Assembly (NCBI RefSeq): GCF_005503015.1
Contig: NZ_SCOL01000001.1
Location: forward strand, 1,426,001-1,490,000
Length of the DNA stretch: 64,000 nt
Reading direction: 5' to 3'
Source of the DNA: Bacillus sp. E(2018)
Lineage (GTDB): Bacteria > Bacillota > Bacilli > Bacillales > Fictibacillaceae
Made by a program: the position numbers and the translations under genes. Below are positions 62,681 to 64,000 of the stretch, in pieces. Each line of letters begins with the position of its first letter. The stretch's first letter is position 1. The notes beneath the pieces were generated by a model. That model was not told the origin of the DNA. It saw only the letters and a list, made by a program, of their open reading frames with translations, and ran no database searches.

Positions 62681-63442
62681 TTATTTTCTTAAGAAGGCGT
62701 CTACTCTTTTATGATGTTCATCTGACGCCCATAATCTTGAACAACGTTCGATCTCATTTTGTACGCTCTTCTTTATCTTGCCCACATCAAATCTTTCAAG
62801 CTGAAGAGCTTTATAAGATTCGATGACGCCAAGAGGTTGAGAAGTAAAACGACTCACATAGCGTTCCGTTTCTTTCAAACTGTTTCCTTTAATAACATAT
62901 TGGATGAATCCACAATCCATGCCTTGCTTAGCTGTAACAGGAGTAGAGCTGTATAAGAGGTCCATGGCTCTTGTCAGATTGATTCTTTCTAAGAGGTAGG
63001 TTCCCCCTCCCCAACCCGTTGTAATGCCTAAACGACCTTGAATAAAACCTACCTTCGCTTCTGCTCGAGCAAGCCTGATATCGCATGCTGATGCTATCTC
63101 ACACCCGCCTCCAACTGCTGATCCATTTAGAAGAGCAACAGTAGGTTTTGGAAAAAAGAATAGATCATGAAGAATGTTTCCCATTTTTGATAACATCCCG
63201 TATGCTTGTTCTTCAGTCTTTAATGAATGAAAAGCACTGAGGTCTCCTCCAGAACAAAACGCTTTTGTACCTGCTCCTGTTATGATAAGAACTTTTACCT
63301 CTTCATCCTTTTTTGCTAAGTTCAAAAGAGTGGATAAATGTTTCATCACATCGAAGTTGATTGCATTACGCACAGATGGACGATTCAAAGTGATCCACCC
63401 TATTCCATTCTTTTTTTCCCATAATACAGGTTGTTTGTTCAC
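62681..63442 (-). CDS. Enoyl-CoA hydratase/isomerase family protein
   Basis: Crotonase-fold protein of 253 aa. Oxyanion-hole segments FCSGGDLSAFHSL and ALLNGSAVGGGCEIASACD are clear; the residue after GRLGITTGWGGG fits hydratase/3-hydroxyisobutyryl-CoA hydrolase relatives more than FadB, so the exact substrate is open. GTG start after GGAGGTGTAGGTA. Not present in this position in B. subtilis; with the nearby carboxylase trio it may serve branched-chain acyl-CoA breakdown. Confidence 0.85.
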   Translation of the reverse strand: MNKQPVLWEKKNGIGWITLNRPSVRNAINFDVMKHLSTLLNLAKKDEEVKVLIITGAGTKAFCSGGDLSAFHSLKTEEQAYGMLSKMGNILHDLFFFPKPTVALLNGSAVGGGCEIASACDIRLARAEAKVGFIQGRLGITTGWGGGTYLLERINLTRAMDLLYSSTPVTAKQGMDCGFIQYVIKGNSLKETERYVSRFTSQPLGVIESYKALQLERFDVGKIKKSVQNEIERCSRLWASDEHHKRVDAFLRK

Positions 63443-63489
63443 TACCTACACCTCCGATACAAAAGAAAACGCTTTATTTTTATGTATAT

Positions 63490-63522
63490 GAAAAAACAGG
63501 AAGCCTATAGCTTCCTGTTTTT
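63490..63522 (-). terminator. Intrinsic terminator after rpmF
   Basis: AAACAGGAAG/CTTCCTGTTT stem with a 7-nt loop and T tract on the minus strand, right after the rpmF stop codon. Confidence 0.9.
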
Positions 63523-63524
63523 CG

Positions 63525-63698
63525 TTACTTGCTAACTACTTCTTTTCCTTTGTAAGATCCACACTCACGGCAAACGCGGTGAGATAACTTGTATTCTCCG
63601 CACTGTGGACACTTTACCATACCAGGCATGGAAAGCTTGTAGTGTGTACGACGCTTCGCTTGGCGAGTTTGAGAAGTTCTGCGAAAAGGTACTGCCAT
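63525..63698 (-). CDS. rpmF: Ribosomal protein bL32
   Basis: 57 aa read directly from the sequence: [17 protein letters not shown] at the N-terminus and a zinc ribbon [18 protein letters not shown]. All four cysteines are present, so it is the zinc-binding (C+) form. ATG follows GGAGG. Located after the yceD-like gene, the usual pair in bacteria. Confidence 0.97.
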   Translation of the reverse strand: MAVPFRRTSQTRQAKRRTHYKLSMPGMVKCPQCGEYKLSHRVCRECGSYKGKEVVSK

Positions 63699-63749
63699 TT
63701 GTATCCACCTCCTTAAAGGTTCTAGAAAGAATCATTATAACCTATTCTT

Positions 63750-64000
63750 TCACTTTTTGTCTTCGTCAAAAAATTTAGCCAGACCTTCCAAACGCGGATC
63801 AATCCGGTTTTTCATGTCTTCATCCGTAACCCTCTGCCATCCTTTTCCTTCCTTAGGAGCGGGACTGTCTGTCACATCAGCAGCCGTAATTTTCAACGGT
63901 TTTTCAAGCAAAATATGCTCTTCGATGACAGGGAGAAGGTCAACGTAATGTCCTTCGACTTTGTGAAGGCTCTCTTCATCTTCGTATTCCGTATAGTTCG
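63750..64000 (-). CDS. ylbN: YceD/DUF177 family protein, 3' part only (runs off the window)
   Basis: The last 82 codons of a gene whose start lies beyond the right edge. Conserved DUF177 segments VDLLPVIEEHILLEKPLK and IDPRLEGLAKFF are readable, ending in an acidic-basic tail. The family (YceD in E. coli, YlbN in B. subtilis) precedes rpmF and is linked to 23S rRNA or ribosome assembly. Confidence 0.9.
   Translation of the reverse strand, partial: NYTEYEDEESLHKVEGHYVDLLPVIEEHILLEKPLKITAADVTDSPAPKEGKGWQRVTDEDMKNRIDPRLEGLAKFFDEDKK

Overview
The window is a stretch of chromosome from a low-GC, endospore-forming member of the Bacillaceae. Evidence: sporulation genes (spoIIGA, sigE, sigG, spoVD, spoVE, gerR), a bacillithiol gene (bshC), T-box and PyrR RNA switches, strong GGAGG ribosome binding sites, and protein lengths that often equal those of Bacillus subtilis (IleS 921, YlmH 257, SigG 260, SpoVE 366 aa with the chosen start). 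The genus cannot be fixed from this sequence alone. Nearly everything is on the minus strand, so the window is the reverse complement of the B. subtilis ylbN-to-def region and is best read from right to left.

In transcription order: (64.0-58.1 kb) the end of yceD/ylbN, rpmF, an enoyl-CoA hydratase-like gene, gerR, ylbP on the plus strand, then a biotin carboxylase / biotin carrier / carboxyltransferase trio of the YngH-YngHB-YngE type. (58.1-55.1 kb) panE, a DUF3397-type membrane protein, bshC. (55-35.3 kb) the division and cell wall cluster: mraZ, rsmH, ftsL, pbpB, spoVD, murE, murF, mraY, murD, spoVE, murB, divIB, ylxW, ylxX, sbp, ftsA, ftsZ. (34.6-31.6 kb) spoIIGA-sigE, sigG, ylmC. (31.6-28 kb) ylmD, ylmE, sepF, ylmG, ylmH, divIVA. 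(27.9-23.1 kb) T-box-ileS, lspA, rluD-type synthase. (23.1-10.6 kb) the complete pyrimidine operon pyrR-P-B-C-AA-AB-K-D-F-E with three PyrR attenuators, followed by a methyltransferase. (10.3-8.5 kb) rqcH on the plus strand. (8.5-1 kb) Ca2+ P-type ATPase, remA, gmk, rpoZ, coaBC, priA, def.

The coding content is ordinary core genome. What stands out lies between genes. A family of hairpin-forming interspersed repeats is present in four copies (24.7, 34.8, 35.1 and 41.9-42.3 kb). Comparing the copies shows a nested, modular build: a ~130-bp base element, a 44-bp hairpin module placed at a CAG site, and an 81-bp hairpin placed inside that module at an AGC site. Stems carry compensatory base changes between copies. 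Two further intergenic arrays (a 20-bp tandem repeat upstream of remA and a strictly 21-bp-phased array downstream of rqcH) complete a pattern in which each repeat island sits at a place where B. subtilis carries extra genes (yloC, the cys cluster, ylyA, bpr, murG). murG is missing from its usual slot and murF is added to the cluster.

Regulatory elements readable from the sequence include a MraZ operator (three GTGGW at 10-bp spacing) before mraZ, a Spo0A-type spoIIG promoter with the diagnostic 22-bp spacer, a candidate sigma-G promoter before sigG, a candidate FadR-like box in the carboxylase cluster, and an inverted repeat that would hide the gerR ribosome binding site in read-through RNA.
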